From the NCBI GenBank assembly GCA_026873275.1, contig JANTUC010000016.1, forward strand, positions 62,001 to 126,000: a stretch of DNA of 64,000 nucleotides. Direction: 5' to 3'. Source of the stretch: Pseudopithomyces maydicus (lineage: Eukaryota; Ascomycota; Dothideomycetes; Pleosporales; Didymosphaeriaceae). Made by a program: the position numbers and the translations under genes. The notes under the pieces are model-generated. The model saw only the letters and a program-made list of their open reading frames with translations. It was not told the DNA's origin and searched no databases. Positions 32,797 through 45,793 of the stretch are shown here, in pieces; the first letter of the stretch is position 1, and every line of letters begins with the position of its first letter.

Positions 32797-35699
32797 TGGG
32801 GGTGCAGGCGTGTGATTTGTGTCATGCGAGGAAGGTATGTTTCTCTTCTCCTTTGAGCTGATGCGCGGGCTTGGTGTGTATGTATATACCACGCTCGGTA
32901 GATACGCCCTGTTAGCCTGTTGAGAGGCGGGCCTTTTTTCTCTCCTAGTCTTTGTTGTTTTGAGCGGCCATGCTACTTGCTGCACTTTTCTGTTCTGTGC
33001 TGGCTATTGGAATGTATGGGTGTGGAGGGCGGGTCTGTCTTGATGTGGTTAATTTGATCTGGTAGAGCTGGAGTGTGTATGTTTTGTCGCTGGGGAATGT
33101 GTACTCTTTAGCAAGTACTTTGTCTTGTCAGCTCCATGATTTTGTCTCCAAGGACGTTGTTTAAAACATGGGCACGAGTATAAGTATCACGCTGACACGC
33201 ACATAGGTGAAATGCGATCGCCAGGATCCATGCAAAGGGTGTGCGAACGCAGGGACGCCGTGCCTCCGGACGAGAGCGAAAAAGGCCCCCGCAAAGCCGA
33301 AGACGTAAGTATGTATCCAAACACCCACACCTACACTCCCTAGATGGAAGAAAGAAGCAAGACCAGAAAGAAGCGCACCCAACACCCCGAACAAACCCAC
33401 CACAAACTAACCCCCCCAGCACCCAAACCCTCCAAACCCTCATCGACAAACTCTCCACCCTCGAATCCGCCCTCCTCACAACGCACTCCCAACCCCAACC
33501 CCACCCCCAGCCCACCACTCCCCAACCACCCCCTCCGAATCCACACCCCGCCCCCCCAAACGCCGCAGAACAACCGATCCCCCTCACCCACCACACCACG
33601 CACCACCCCACCACGACCCCACGACCCTCCTCCCCCTCGAACACGACGCCACCGACGCCCTACCCCAGCCCCAGCGCACAAGCGACGCCCGCGAACACAT
33701 AGAGGAGGAGTTGAGCTTGAATGCGGGGCTGGCGGCGCATCAGAGGGGGTGCTGGAGAAGGCGATTGCGTTTATTGATCAGTTGGGGAGGGGCCCGCAAG
33801 CGGTGCGGGAGGGGAGGATGAGGGCGGGGAGGAGGGGTGGAGGGGGAGGGTGGATACGGGGTTTGGGAGGGGGAGTTGGTGGGGTTGGTTGTTGCTTGTG
33901 AGTTGGTTTTCTTTGTGGTTTTTGGTTTGGTTTGGTTTGGTTTGTTGTGCGGTGTTTGAAGGGTTGTGTTTTTCGCAGGGTTGTGCATGTGTCGGGTTGA
34001 ATTGATGGGTAGCGGACTGACTGACTAACTGACGAGGATGCAGGCCAACAGACTGAACGCGATAGAGAGAGGCCCGATATGCAGCTTTTCCTGCTCGACC
34101 ACATTCCTCCGAAGGCGCTGGAGAGGATGGCGTTGACGCTGTTGGAGGGAACGGCTAGCGAGCGGACGATGAATTTGTGCAAGGTTGTGGTGCATTTCAA
34201 GGCGGGGTTGGGCTTGTATGCGAGTCAGCTGCATGCGCCGAAGAATCCTAGGATCAGGGAATATGTGAAGGAGATGCAGTTGAGGCATCTGAGTGCGGCG
34301 CTGACGGCACTGGATGGTGTGAGTTTTATGGTGCCTCCGAGTTTGCTCTTGTTGCAGGCTCTGTTGACTGGGGTGAGTGTTTTTTTTCTAATGGTGGGCG
34401 TGACATGTCTACTTGATATAGTCTGACATTTGTTCTAGGCCATTCTCATGTACATCCTTGGCAACTCACAGAGTTGCTGGAGCCTCACAGCCTACGCCTC
34501 ACGAACACTAGTCGCACTCGGCTACCACAACATTTCTAATCTGCAGATGTCCCATCCCAAAAGCGAGCAAGAGCAGGAGATTCACGCAGCCGTCGCTTGG
34601 TGCTACCACTTCGACAGGATCATGAGTCTTCTTCTACTTCGACCACTTTCCTTACCGCCTCTCCAGGTACCGATGATCTCGCTAGTATCTTACGATGCTG
34701 ACAATCCCATGGCTATATTCGCCCTTGTCATGCTTGAGTTCGTGCCGATCCACGAAAAGGTTTTGGAAATGACGTTGGCCGGCCAACACAGAGCAATGGA
34801 TAAAGCAGAGGCTGAGCCACAGATCAACGAGCTCCGCCGAAAGATGGATGATATCTATCTCGCTATCGAGCAAGTACGTACATATGCATGTGCCCTTGGT
34901 TCAATTGCTAACCGAAAAAAGGCCCGCGCAAAGAGCGACCTCTCCGATAGTCCAGACTACCAACTCCACTGGCATAGCTTAGAGTTCAAGTTCTTCTCAA
35001 CACTAACCGCAGTACACCGCCTCAGCAACACCGTCTGCTTCTGCGCCTCTGAGCGCCAACGCTGTCTCTATGCCGCGCGACGGGCACTACGATGCGTGAA
35101 ATCGATTCAAGATCTTGCAAAACAACAAGACCACTTCCTCGAAGATTTCTGCCCCTATCTAGCATGGTGAGTTAACTGCTCAATCAAACTGCCCGTTCGA
35201 ATAATACCCTTACATTAATCCATCTCCCCGAGACTTCACCTCTAACAATGCACAGGACCATCCTTTCCTACCCACTCTCCCCCTTCTTCGTCCTCTTCTG
35301 CAACGTAGTCGGCACCTCAGACGCCCACGACTTCCAACTCCTCACCCACGTCGTCGACAGCGTATCCTCGCTCGCCATCGAAAACAAGCAAGTCGAGCGC
35401 CTCCGCCGCCTGTGCAATGCACTCCTCGCGCTCTGCCGGCCTCTCGTACAAAACACGTTCCACCCCGCTGTTGCACCAGAGCAGCAGCCCATTACGCTGG
35501 AGGAGCAGCATCCGGATGCGGTATCCAACCCGATTATTGTGGGTGATAGCATAGAGGTGGGGGAGGGGGAGCGAGTGTGGGCGATCAGGCGTGGGGTGAT
35601 GGGATGATGTGGCAGTTGTTTCAGGCGCAGCCTACATTGGAGTGGTTCAATTCGGAGATTTTGGACCCGGAGATGTGGGATTTGAATTTACCTGGCTAA
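32797..35699 (+). CDS. Zn2Cys6 transcription factor (several frame breaks)
   Basis: A fungal zinc-cluster regulator. Exons: 32797-32835, 33207-33304, 33420-33897, 34044-34372, 34439-34873, 34922-35166 and 35256-35699, about 690 residues. The binuclear cluster is split by an unusually long 371-nt intron: ACDLCHARK, then VKCDRQDPCKGC and NAGTPC, giving C-x2-C-x6-C-x6-C-x2-C-x6-C. A short leucine-rich coiled coil (LQTLIDKLSTLE) and a His/Pro-rich linker follow, then a helical fungal-TF middle region. Frame breaks fall at C7 33551-33557, G5 33745-33749, the G-rich 33800-33890 and G5 35559-35563. Added bases at these sites restore conserved phrases (HIEEELS...VLEKAIAFIDQL; LEWFNSEILDPEMW). It would act in the nucleus; its targets are unknown. 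Confidence 0.82.
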
Positions 35700-36707
35700 T
35701 CGAGTCCTTGGATTGGTCTCCCATGGGATGGATCATGTTCTCTGAATTGAGACTGAGCAACTGTTATATTGACGAGTGTTTTGATATATGTATTATTTTG
35801 TTGAGACTTGATACTCAGATATTCCCGTCTATAATTACGATATCCAAACCTTTGTGCTCTTACTGTCCACCTTGTCCGGACTCCACTCCTTCCATGAATA
35901 ACTTTAAGATCTTCTGTGTTGTACTTTTGGTATATACTATCCAGTTCTTCGTTTTCTTTGGTGTAAGACCACGACTCGGACTTGAGGGATGTGATGCTCT
36001 TTGGGATAAGGTTTGTCTGGTGAATTTCGGCATTGAAGGACAACCGATTCATGTTGAAATTTAATACTGCGTCCTATCATATTCTTTGCTCAATCCGGCC
36101 CATATATATTGTACAGTCAGCCATGTAATGCCTTCCTAGACTTGCTCAATTGGCAACCTTAAGCATTTAACGAGCACGATTCAGTGATCTCAAAAGTAAC
36201 ATCTTTAATGCATTGGAGCAAAACGTTCACTTCCACATGAGGGTCCATTGATTTTTCCGATCTTCATGCAATACAACTGAGTACGATCGTCTCAGTTTTG
36301 ATTCGATTGGTTCGAGTATGTGCCGAGAATACGTCTCGGCACACAAATGGTCCCTCGGTCAGTGTCAAGTCAGCAACACCAAACAAAGTACTACTCGGAG
36401 CATCGTGATGGGTCTTTATGGATACGCGTATGATCCTGAGATAGCCGCAATAGTACGCATGTGGTTTTTAGAGAGGCGCAGTACTACGCACAGCATGATG
36501 GGATCATACAGAATAAGGTGCACCTATATCGCCTGCGTGTAGCTCCCTCACACTGTTTGACCATGCATTGACCGTCTCGGCGACCGTCTCGGCGCACTCT
36601 ACCTTCCAGATTGCAAAACGCCTCTGCCCATTGTTTACTTCTCACCCATCCACAAGACTCGGCCTGTGGCCCCACCTCTACCATTGTCACTGTTACACGC
36701 TTCAGCC
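35700..36707. other. Intergenic, no gene seen
   Basis: No supported coding region. It contains the inverted repeat at 36319-36343 and, at 36570-36600, two near-identical ACCGTCTCGGCG units. Confidence 0.5.
36319..36343. repeat. Perfect 10-bp inverted repeat with 5-nt loop
   Basis: The arm TGTGCCGAGA (36319-36328), loop ATACG and exact complement TCTCGGCACA (36334-36343) form a stable hairpin or a dyad operator-like site, 365 bp upstream of the F-box/ankyrin gene. There is no T-run, so it is not a terminator. Confidence 0.9.
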
Positions 36708-38610
36708 ATGCGGACGCAGATCCAGGATCTCCCACAGGAGACGATCGACCAGATTGCACGATATTTGCCTCAGGGAGACAACCCATCTGAGTCCAATCCT
36801 GGCCAAGGATGGATGGTTTGCAGTACATCTACCTGCCGATTTTCATGACACACCTGGTCACTAACAAGCACGCAGAGGACCTCAATGCTGCCATCATGCG
36901 CAGTTTATACCGAGATCAACCTCTCACAATATTCCGTAGTGTATCTGGCCGCAAATTCATCAACCAGAATTTAGCAGAATACCTCAAGGCCCACGTTAAG
37001 CGTGCCCGTGGCGGTCGAAAGCTTACCATGCACGAGGGTAACCGAGTTGTCGATGCGGCGAACTATTTCCTGATGGACCACATCGTGGACATTCTGGATC
37101 ATATCTATGCATTAGTCTCCCTTGACAAATATGACCACAACCTGAGGGACGAGCATGAAGCCATGCTCTGTGAAGGTAAGTCTCATTGACACTCGCTGCA
37201 CTAGGCAAAGAGTCCCGATGCTTCGGTACATGGATCACCTAACTACGGATGATTGGATGTTGTTGCAGTTGAATCATATTTAACATGCCCCGCTAACTCT
37301 GTGAAACAGCCATCGTGTTCTTCTTCACATTCAAACAAGTCGGACGAGCCCACTGGCACCGGAAAGATCACCGGCAGAAACCATCCCAGCTTCAGCACCT
37401 CGTAATATATAAGCCGCATGCCTTTGACAACTGGATTCCTATGTTAGAAGCCAAAGATACCAAAGAAGTCGCCATTCTGGCTGCTGCTGTGGTCATAGGA
37501 AATGAGCGTGCGCTGAAGGTACTCTTAAATACCCGCAGCATTTGGGATAAATCGGCGCTTTTCGGAACGCCATTCTGCGCTGCCATAACCGCTGGACAAG
37601 ACAATATTGCCATTGATGCATTGAAGCGCCTGGCACCAAGAAGCCCTATCGACGTCAAGATACGAGCCACCTTGTTGGATGCAGTTGAAATCGGGTTGGA
37701 GAAAAAGTCCGGACGGATCGCCAAGATTATCATACGCTTTCTGCAGGCTAATCCCTACGAATTTCTTGATACTAGGACACTCTCTAGGTGGCTTTTGCAG
37801 TCCATCTCTTGTCGAGATTATCATCTCGTGGACGTCATTGTGGCAATCCTGAGCATGCGACGTACCGATCGGCTGCTGTACGTCAACGCTTTCATAGAAG
37901 CTTGTGAAGAAGGCCAAGTCGCTATGGTCAATCTTCTACTTTCCAAGGGACTGATTCCTGTCAATCAACCCACTGCCCATTATGGTAATAAGAATATGTG
38001 TACCCCTTTTTGGAGCCTACTTTGCTAACATGAGGACTCTCAATCTCTAGGCAAATCTCCACTGGGAATTGCAATTCGAGTGACACCACGAGACGTGCGC
38101 GCCGAAGTAGTCAAATGCCTGCTCTCCCATGGCGCCAACCCTGATGGATTTGCACGCAGATTACAAACTTTAACTGGGTTTTGCCTGGTAGCCGCTCTCC
38201 AGCCGCACGGCTACTCGGGCACCGGGACAAGCCGCTTTCCTGATTACACTGAAGGCATGGAGGTTTTCCGAATGCTTCTAAATGCGGGCGCAGATCCAGC
38301 GCATGTGCGTGTGGCTGGCATCGCAGGCATTATTCCATACATGGAAAACGCCATAGCACACACAGTCTATACTTCAAGAAGCTATCCTGAACGCCTCAAC
38401 CCAATGGCCTGGATGAGGCTTTTTTGGGAGATACCTGACTGTCTTGGGCAAGGGGAAAAGTTCCGGGTCTTGGAGGCAGCACAGATGGCACTTGCCAAGC
38501 AACAAGACGTCGTCATGGACGAGAATGAGCCGATAGATCCTGATGAGGATCTATGGTTTCTCGTTGACGACGATAGCGAAAGCACATTGTCCGACACAAC
38601 AATGTATTAG
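36708..38610 (+). CDS. F-box-like/ankyrin-type protein, paralogue 1
   Basis: Exons 36708-37175 (one base missing in T4 36840-36843), 37310-37984 and 38051-38610. The N-terminus has an F-box-like helix (IQDLPQETIDQIARYL). The rest resembles diverged ankyrin repeats: VAILAAAVVIGNERALKVLL, FGTPFCAAITAGQDN, then the clearer LLSHGANPDGF and LLNAGADPAH. The C-terminus is acidic. By family logic it could be a substrate receptor of an SCF ubiquitin ligase, but no partner is visible. It shares layout and phrases (LAEYLK, DILDHI/SILDQI, VAILAAA) with the gene at 39959-41558, so the two are a tandem duplicate. Adding one T gives the continuous phrase CRFFMTHLVTNKH and the correct phase at the next splice site. 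Confidence 0.7.
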
Positions 38611-39958
38611 AGAGCTACAAGCGTATCACGCTCCTGGATGATGGTGGATTGTTTTCGCTATTCAGGAGCTTACTGCCGGTCCAACAACATATCGCTTGTA
38701 AGTTTCGGATGCCCAGACATATTCCATAACACGTGCGAGTATATTTGGGATGCACTGTTATGTTCGAAGCAGGTTTCGCTACAATGCTTCCTCCAAAGTC
38801 ATGAAGGAACACTAATATTGTATAGGAAAGTGGCTTCATACTTGCTCTATCAGCGGGGTTTCGGTTTGCGGGATATTGGCCCTGCATTTGTTGATGCATT
38901 GTTGGTCTTTCACTCGCTATCATCTCCTTTCTTGATATCTGCCCTAATACCTTTCTCGCTACCTTCCCTAGCATCTTCCCCATCACCGTCCCCTGATATA
39001 CATTCCTCTAATATTCTCTCCGGCGATACCCCTTCCTACCACTCCCTTCAGTTGTTCTTCTCTTGGCAAACGGCCTGTTGTCTTGTACAATCCAGATGTT
39101 TTTTTGTGCTAGAAGTGGCACTGGTCAGATATTCTGACCCAGAAATTCTTGTCTCAATCTCGAGTCAGGAGATCTCTGTGTGAATGAAGCTTTCTACCAA
39201 TCAATACAACATATTCCATGCGTGACGAGAACCCATCCTGTATCCGCCGTTACTTCCAAACTACAGCAGAGCCAAATTGATTAGGTTTGAAACCGCAATG
39301 GATATCCAACCCACCAAATGATCATAGTTCCGATACGTTTTACCGAATGACACTCGCCTATTCTCTTCTCTTTACGCCAGTGTGCGCCTATTATGCGCCT
39401 ACTGTGCACCTACATACAATGAAGTGATCACTGCTTACCTTGCCTCGAGAAGTTCGAGTATTCGGAAAGTATGACCGCAGGTATATCGGCCAAAACGCCG
39501 AGCCTACTCGCCGAGCCTACTCCCGGTGTTAAACCAGCACAGACCTTGACCGCAAACATGCTTCTTTCGACCAATTCATTCGACCAACTCAACCAGACGA
39601 CAGTCATCCATCCCCCAGCGTTCGCTTCAGGTTGGCTCATTTCGAACGAAAGCGAGCTAGTGATTCACAAAACTCAACTTCGTGTCCCAGGCGACCTTAT
39701 AAAAGCCCTGTCGTGCCCCATTGCTCCACAAACAACGCCCTGTCGCACCTGTGAGCTCTCGGAAGCCCTTGGCCCATACAATCCCAAGGCGACTACTCTA
39801 CGACACTGACACAACTTCTTTCAATTACCGCGGTAGAGCAGCACAAGCTCCGCCGATCTCCCCCTTCATGCCATGGATCCAAACGCATATCAGGTCGGCT
39901 TAATTGCGGTAACACAAGTCTTTTCTATGGTTTCTTCTGACTAAAACGCTGACCATGA
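38611..39958. other. Spacer between the tandem paralogues
   Basis: A 181-codon plus frame (38638-39183) has no domain and a composition unlike its neighbours; I do not call it. A 13-bp unit GCCGAGCCTACTC is directly repeated near 39498-39525. Confidence 0.45.
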
Positions 39959-41558
39959 AAGTACTCTTCCATTTCACGCAGGAATTCAAGTGATGGACTT
40001 CCAACTGAGGTAATCGGTAGGGTTCTGGAGCTCTTTGTGAACACATTCGGCATCCATGAAACCTGGAAATTGCGAGTCGTGAACAGTAAGAGGACTCCAA
40101 GCGCACTTTGAAGTCGTAATCAGGATAACAGTGATCATTCAGGCACGTTCCGAAAGGAAATCGAGTTTGTCTTATTCACCAAAGTGCCACATGACGCTCT
40201 GTTCCAGTCTCTCAGCCAGGCAATTCAGAAGAAGTATCTGGCTGAATATTTGAAGTTCCGCACCAAGGTCTTGCGTGATGCCCAGGATATTCTCCCAGGC
40301 TATATCAACAGTATCCTGGATCAAATTGAGAGGATCTCTGGTCGGGTTGGGGACGATATCCGTCGGGAACGCATAGACATACTTTGCGATCGTAAGTCAT
40401 ACGATTACCAGCAGCCCATTTGATCTCAAAACACGAATCGTGCAAGGTTCATTAACGTTTCGTATAGTCATGGCACAACAGCCAGGAAAGAACTCCATGG
40501 TCACCGCTCCAGCCTTGATGCGGCTTTTAAGTCAGGGAATGTATCATGCCTGGAGCGTTCGAACGTGCCAGGATCTGACAATCACCCGCAATATTGCAGT
40601 CCTAGCTGCTGCTTTTGCGATCACCGATTATATTGCAATTACGCAACTCATGATGTACCACGACATGGGTGATTTGTGGACAGAATCTTACGCTTTCGGG
40701 TCACCATTTGCCGCTGCCGCGTCTACTGGAAGAATTTTCCAGATTGATATTATGATCGCGGATCTCCAAGGAATGCGTGGCCGAGGCGAAGACTACCTTA
40801 GGTACACACCAGCATTATCCAAGGGTGTAGATTACGCGATCGATGGCGGCGATGTCCAGGTGACTGAGTTCATTCTACGCGTAGGCGTTGCTTCTCTGAT
40901 GCCCACTCACCACGGTAGCTTCAGAAGGTGGATGCGAAAAGCGGTCGCTACTAACAACATCAACATGTTAAACATTGTGTCGCAAGCAAAGACCACCAAC
41001 GTGGATCGAGTTCATGAGGTCTGTTTCGAGGTCGCATGCGAGTTGGCACTACCTGATATGGCTGCTTGGTTTTTCCAAGTAGGAAACATGGGAATCCAGC
41101 AACGCTACGGATTACGCCGTAAGTACATCACTAAAAATCTACAATTCCGTTAGGATATCGGCTAATTTGCTCGACAACCAGGAGACATCTGCCCACTCAT
41201 CACAGCCATCATCAAATCGCCACCTGAATCTGAGCATGCATCGTCTGGAGTGGTATCCGCCTCAGTCGTAAAGAGGCTGCTTGAGCTAGGCACTCATCCA
41301 GATGGAACGTCAGACTATCGAGCCAGTCCGCTGGCCATGGCCGTCGAAATGGGCCGATGGTCAATTGCGAGTCTACTGCTCAACAACCGCGCCACGATCC
41401 AGGGTATGTGCATGGAAGCTCTGTTCAAGATTGCCGAGCACTATCACCGAAGGACCAACCAGCTTGATCCAAATGTGCAGCAGGGTGTGCGAGAGGAGCT
41501 GATGCTGTACCACCCCATGGCGGCAGCCTGGGGAAGGAACCCACGCGGCCTTGTCTAA
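39959..41558 (+). CDS. F-box-like/ankyrin-type protein, paralogue 2 (5' end unresolved)
   Basis: Supported exons: an exon ending at 40085, then 40143-40391, 40468-41118 and 41182-41558. The first contains an F-box-like LPTEVIGRVLELF followed by ETWKLRVVN. Splicing joins it to STFRKEIEFVLFTKVPHDAL. Ankyrin-like segments follow (IAVLAAAFAITDYIAITQLM, FGSPFAAAASTGR, LLELGTHPDG, SPLAMAVEMGRWSIASLLL). The frame is open from 39959 but no ATG lies between the upstream TGA (39956-39958) and the F-box, so a further 5' exon is required; ATGs near 39870-39880 are candidates. Tandem paralogue of the gene at 36708-38610. No function beyond possible SCF adaptor or protein-protein scaffold. Confidence 0.65.
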
Positions 41559-43370
41559 CCCAACATGTCAAATGTAAAGGTTGGCTAAGACACATCGGGG
41601 TTTCCAAACGCTAGTGTCGCCTCACAGCCTGCTATGTGTCTGGAAATTAGGAATATGCTGATATCGTTACTCCTCAATGTTGGTGGCATATCCGAAAAAC
41701 ATATTGAGGTACTCTTTGGTCAGCGGCGGGCCTCAATGGCATTTCTCATCGTCAGAACATCGAGGCTTTTTTTATCGTGTCATTGGCGCGGGCCACGAAG
41801 TGTCCAAGCGCTGGAACATGTCAATCTGGCGCTTCTTTGTTTCTTATTCGTTGCCTGCGCATCTCAACTTGGGATGTTCATGGAATTACGATGGACTAGC
41901 CGGCTTCAATGCATGTGCATCTAGGGATCCTGTTTCTTTTTTTTTTTTTCATTCTCTCCCGGAGCACTTCCGACGGCCTTTTCCTTTTCTTCAAGGCAAT
42001 ATGAATAAAACCTTTGTATAATAAGTCTCTTTTTATTTTCTCTAAGAAGGGAAATGTTAACTTCCGAAAAATAGGTGAGATCGTGCCCCTACTACATATT
42101 TGGACCCACTTTGGTGAAATCACTCTGCTAAGATAATGACAATAACAACAGCACGGATATGAGAGAATAGTAGCCTGTATCGTCTTGAACTACTCTCATT
42201 AATATACCTACCGCTCCAACATATCACACCAGACTTACTATGCATGCGCCATCCGCAATCTATGTTCACGCCCTAAACATAAGCAAACTCTACCTACGTA
42301 CCGTTCCCTCTGAAACACGTTTATCATTTCCCCAAGCAATTGCTCTTCTCCGCAAAACACTAACCCCATACCTCTATCGCACGATATTCCTGAAATGAAC
42401 ATCACGTCACCACCGACACAGAAGCCATACACTTACGTAGAGGTTTCTTCAAAAGGATTCATAATGTGTAGATTCTTTCTTTACCTCGATAAGTTATATC
42501 AATAGTATTCACATGGTTGATCAATCTGAAAGAACTCGTCAAACCGAAAAAAGTGGTCTGAATCGCCTTTGGCTAGAGTCAGCGTGAACTGTCTAGGTTT
42601 TTACCACGACCAAATTACCAACTGACTAATCGTGTTTATGTATTGAGAGAGAATAGATGTCTCTATACACTCTCCTCGAAGCCAAAAAATGGGTCGTCCC
42701 TCCCACCTGGTCAGAGCATGGTTCTACTATCATCGGAGCTAGTGGTGGCAAAGTCCGTATTTCGCTTGGCTGCGACGTACTCGTATTCCTATCGCGTCCC
42801 AGGGCTGTCATAGGCTGAAGTCCTCAGCCACTAATATAAAAATTCGGTGGGTGAGCATAGCCCACGAATAGGCTACAATAACGCTAGGACATGCAGGGCG
42901 GGGCATCAACAGGACAACTAGCCTCGCCAGGACGCAGTAGGGATCGCCGTTCTTACATACAGTACGGAACTTCTCGCTGTAATCTTTCGCATTTTACCTC
43001 CTGCACGAATACCATTCTTATGGCTATATGTACTATCCTACAATAACTAGTAGATATATAATATCTGGTTATTTGGGATGCGGAGTACTAATGAATCGTT
43101 TTCGGGTTTTTGAAGCTTTGCATGAATTTTACAGAAATCATGAACCAGTGTTCTTCAGTCTATACCTCTTTTGCAGTAATTCAGGGTTATATTACAGTTC
43201 TGCTTACGTGCGCCTTTTGCCGAGAAAACCCCTCAGCCTTTCAGCTGACATAGCCATCATAGCAGAACTCAACTCAAACCAACAATACCTCCCCTGAGAC
43301 CCATCATATTAAGATACCGGAACAGTCACATCAAGATTCGGAAAAAGGACAACAAAAATAAAACGGACTA
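41559..43370. other. Gene-free interval
   Basis: About 1.8 kb with only short frames lacking recognisable content, moderately AT-rich. Contains the promoter of the HET gene at its right end. Confidence 0.45.
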
Positions 43371-45360
43371 ATGGACACACGCATAGCTGCATGTGATACG
43401 GACACTATGTCCAGCACCCCACCGTCCCCTCTGGACCAAAACCTAACAACATCCCACCCGAACTGTGATCTGTGCCACTACCCCCATGGGATGATATTGG
43501 TCCGTTTTTGGTCTGGCGCGATCAATATGACTCCATCGCCGCCTCCGCCCTCCATGGCTGCCCAGGCTGCACGCTCTTCCAGCATGCCTTCGACTTCGCC
43601 ATCCGCTACGAAGACCAGAAAGATGACCTAATTCTCTTTATATGGGCACCGCGCGACAACAATAGCTTTTCGCTGAGTGTTGATGGAAATTTTGGGTCCA
43701 TAAATTTCGATGTTTTCACCGTGGAAGGAGAGCATAGCGTGCCGAATATCAGGGTTGCGAGGATGTTGCCAGAGAAAACACACTTGGAAGAGAGTTTAGG
43801 CATCGTGAAGAGGTGGCTACAATCTTGTGAGGAGAGGCACGCTCTGTGTGGCCAGGAAAACGGGTGTATACCGATGAGGTTGTTGGACGTAGGTGTAGGC
43901 GAAGGAGAAAGTGGGGAAATGGTAAGGCTTGTAATGACGGATGGGTGGGGAGGTTCATCGGCGCTCCCCCGATATGCATGTTTGAGTCATTGCTGGGGGG
44001 CGAAGAAACCGAACAATATGACGAAGAGGGAGACTTTGATGGATAACATGAGGGGGATACCGTTTGAGGAATTACCTAGAACCTTCCAAGATGCGGTTTC
44101 GGTTACTCGTGCTCTAGGGATTGATTATTTGTGGATAGATTCGTTGTGTATCGTACAAGACGATGAGGGTGACTGGGCTGCGCATGTGGAGGTCATGGCT
44201 AACGTGTATCAGAACGCTTATATTACTCTGGCAGCTGGGGCAAGTGAGGACAGCGAAGGTGGTTTTTTTCGGACAGCGGATAAGATCTATGCGGATCCGA
44301 AGAGCATAGAGGTCCCACTTCATAGGCGAGGTTCTGTAAAGGCAACTATATATCTAAGACAACGTCTTTCCCACATAGACGAAAAAAGGCGGCACAACCG
44401 TATGCCACTTGAAACGCGCGGTTGGGCATTCCAAGAGCGTCTACTTTCCAGGCGCTTCTTGTGTTTTGGAGCCCATGAGGTGCAGTGGGAGTGCCACGAA
44501 GAAACTGAATGCTCATGTTCGACGACTACAGACGGCTTCAACAACCGCAGGAATGACGGAAAGCCCAGTTTTCCACTGTGTTCAGCCACCAAGTACGAAT
44601 TGGTTAGGATAAAGACCATGGATCGAGAGGAAATATCTACGCTTTGGCGAGAAATTGTGGAGCAATACAACACGCGGCAACTCACATATATAAAAGACAA
44701 GCTACCCGCGTTGGCCGGTCTCGCAAACATATTCGCCGCCGCTACTCAAGATGAATATGCATATGGGCTTTGGCTTGGTACAATGAAAGAAGACCTCGCA
44801 TGGAGGGTAATTTCAAGGGAGGAAGGCGACAATCAAATGCGCCCTCGTGGTCCTGGATCTCTGCAGCTGATAACCATCGCTTATACTGGTCTTCTAAAAA
44901 GCTTTTGCATTCGACTGTTCAAATACATGGCCTTCAAGAAGAACGGCTTGAGCTATCTGGCCATATCGCACCCGTATCACTTTTTGTCAGCCGCAAGACA
45001 AATGATTTGCTAAAATTAGATGGCTACGTCGTGCAAAGAGTATCAATGAAGCCAATGCACCCGGAGAGCCCCCATTATAAAAGGAGACGTTCAGACGTTT
45101 ATCCAGACTACGCTTGGTGGGATGACACGGAAGACCTGAACACGATTCTTGAAGAGGTGTATCTACTTGAATTGGGTTGCTTGGAGGATCACCATAGTGC
45201 TGAAAAACGGTACCCAGTCGGCTTGATACTAAGAAAACGGACCAGAACAGCTGACGATACCCCTTGTGCATACGAACGCATAGGGTTTATTTACTCTTAC
45301 CCAGATATTGATGTTGAATGGAAACCAGTGGGAGAATATCTCAGAATTCAAATTGTATGA
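43371..45360 (+). CDS. HET-domain (heterokaryon incompatibility) protein
   Basis: A HET-domain protein of about 663 residues. The N-terminus has paired cysteines (NCDLCH, GCPGC), often seen before HET domains. The HET domain begins near residue 200 with YACLSHCWG, continues with LPRTFQDAVSVTRALGIDYLWIDSLCIVQDD and ends at the GFF segment; the C-terminal part contains the usual ETRGWAFQERLLSRR and APSWSW motifs. In other fungi this domain triggers programmed death after non-self fusion. Two breaks: C5 at 43481-43485 and one base within about 44794-44835. One added base at each gives an exact open frame (664 codons with the stop). No intron signals fit at either place. The frame after each break matches the family, so undercalling is the likely cause. 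Confidence 0.88.
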
Positions 45361-45793
45361 CCAGAGTCCCTATAAAGAGACAAGAAGATCAAAAATTGTA
45401 GTTAGGGTTGGTTATCAACACTTAGAATAGGATAAAATTGCCTTTCTTGAAGTGTACAAACTTCCCTGCTTGTAGTGGGGAGCTAAAAGTCCTAGTAGAT
45501 ACACTTCATGATTTACTGCTTCAATTCCTGTACGACAAGTCTACATTATACACATAAAAACTACGCATTTAAGTTTCAAAAAAGAAAGTTACCACTCCCT
45601 CTCGTGACAGTACAAGAAAGGGGAAATTGCAAAGAGGCTGTGAAAATGAGGATATCATGCACTGGGCCGAGAACGAGAATCGCTGATCATTGCTGTTGAT
45701 CAAATATCTTGCAAGCTGTCAGCACACCCTATCCGGCGTGGAGATTGGAAGTGCTTCATACCGCATATAAGTGTATGGAGCATACTGTTTTGT

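Noticed and set aside
38638..39183. 181-codon plus frame between the ankyrin paralogues
   Set aside because: No domain or homologous counterpart; biased Ser/Leu composition typical of read-through of pyrimidine-rich DNA.
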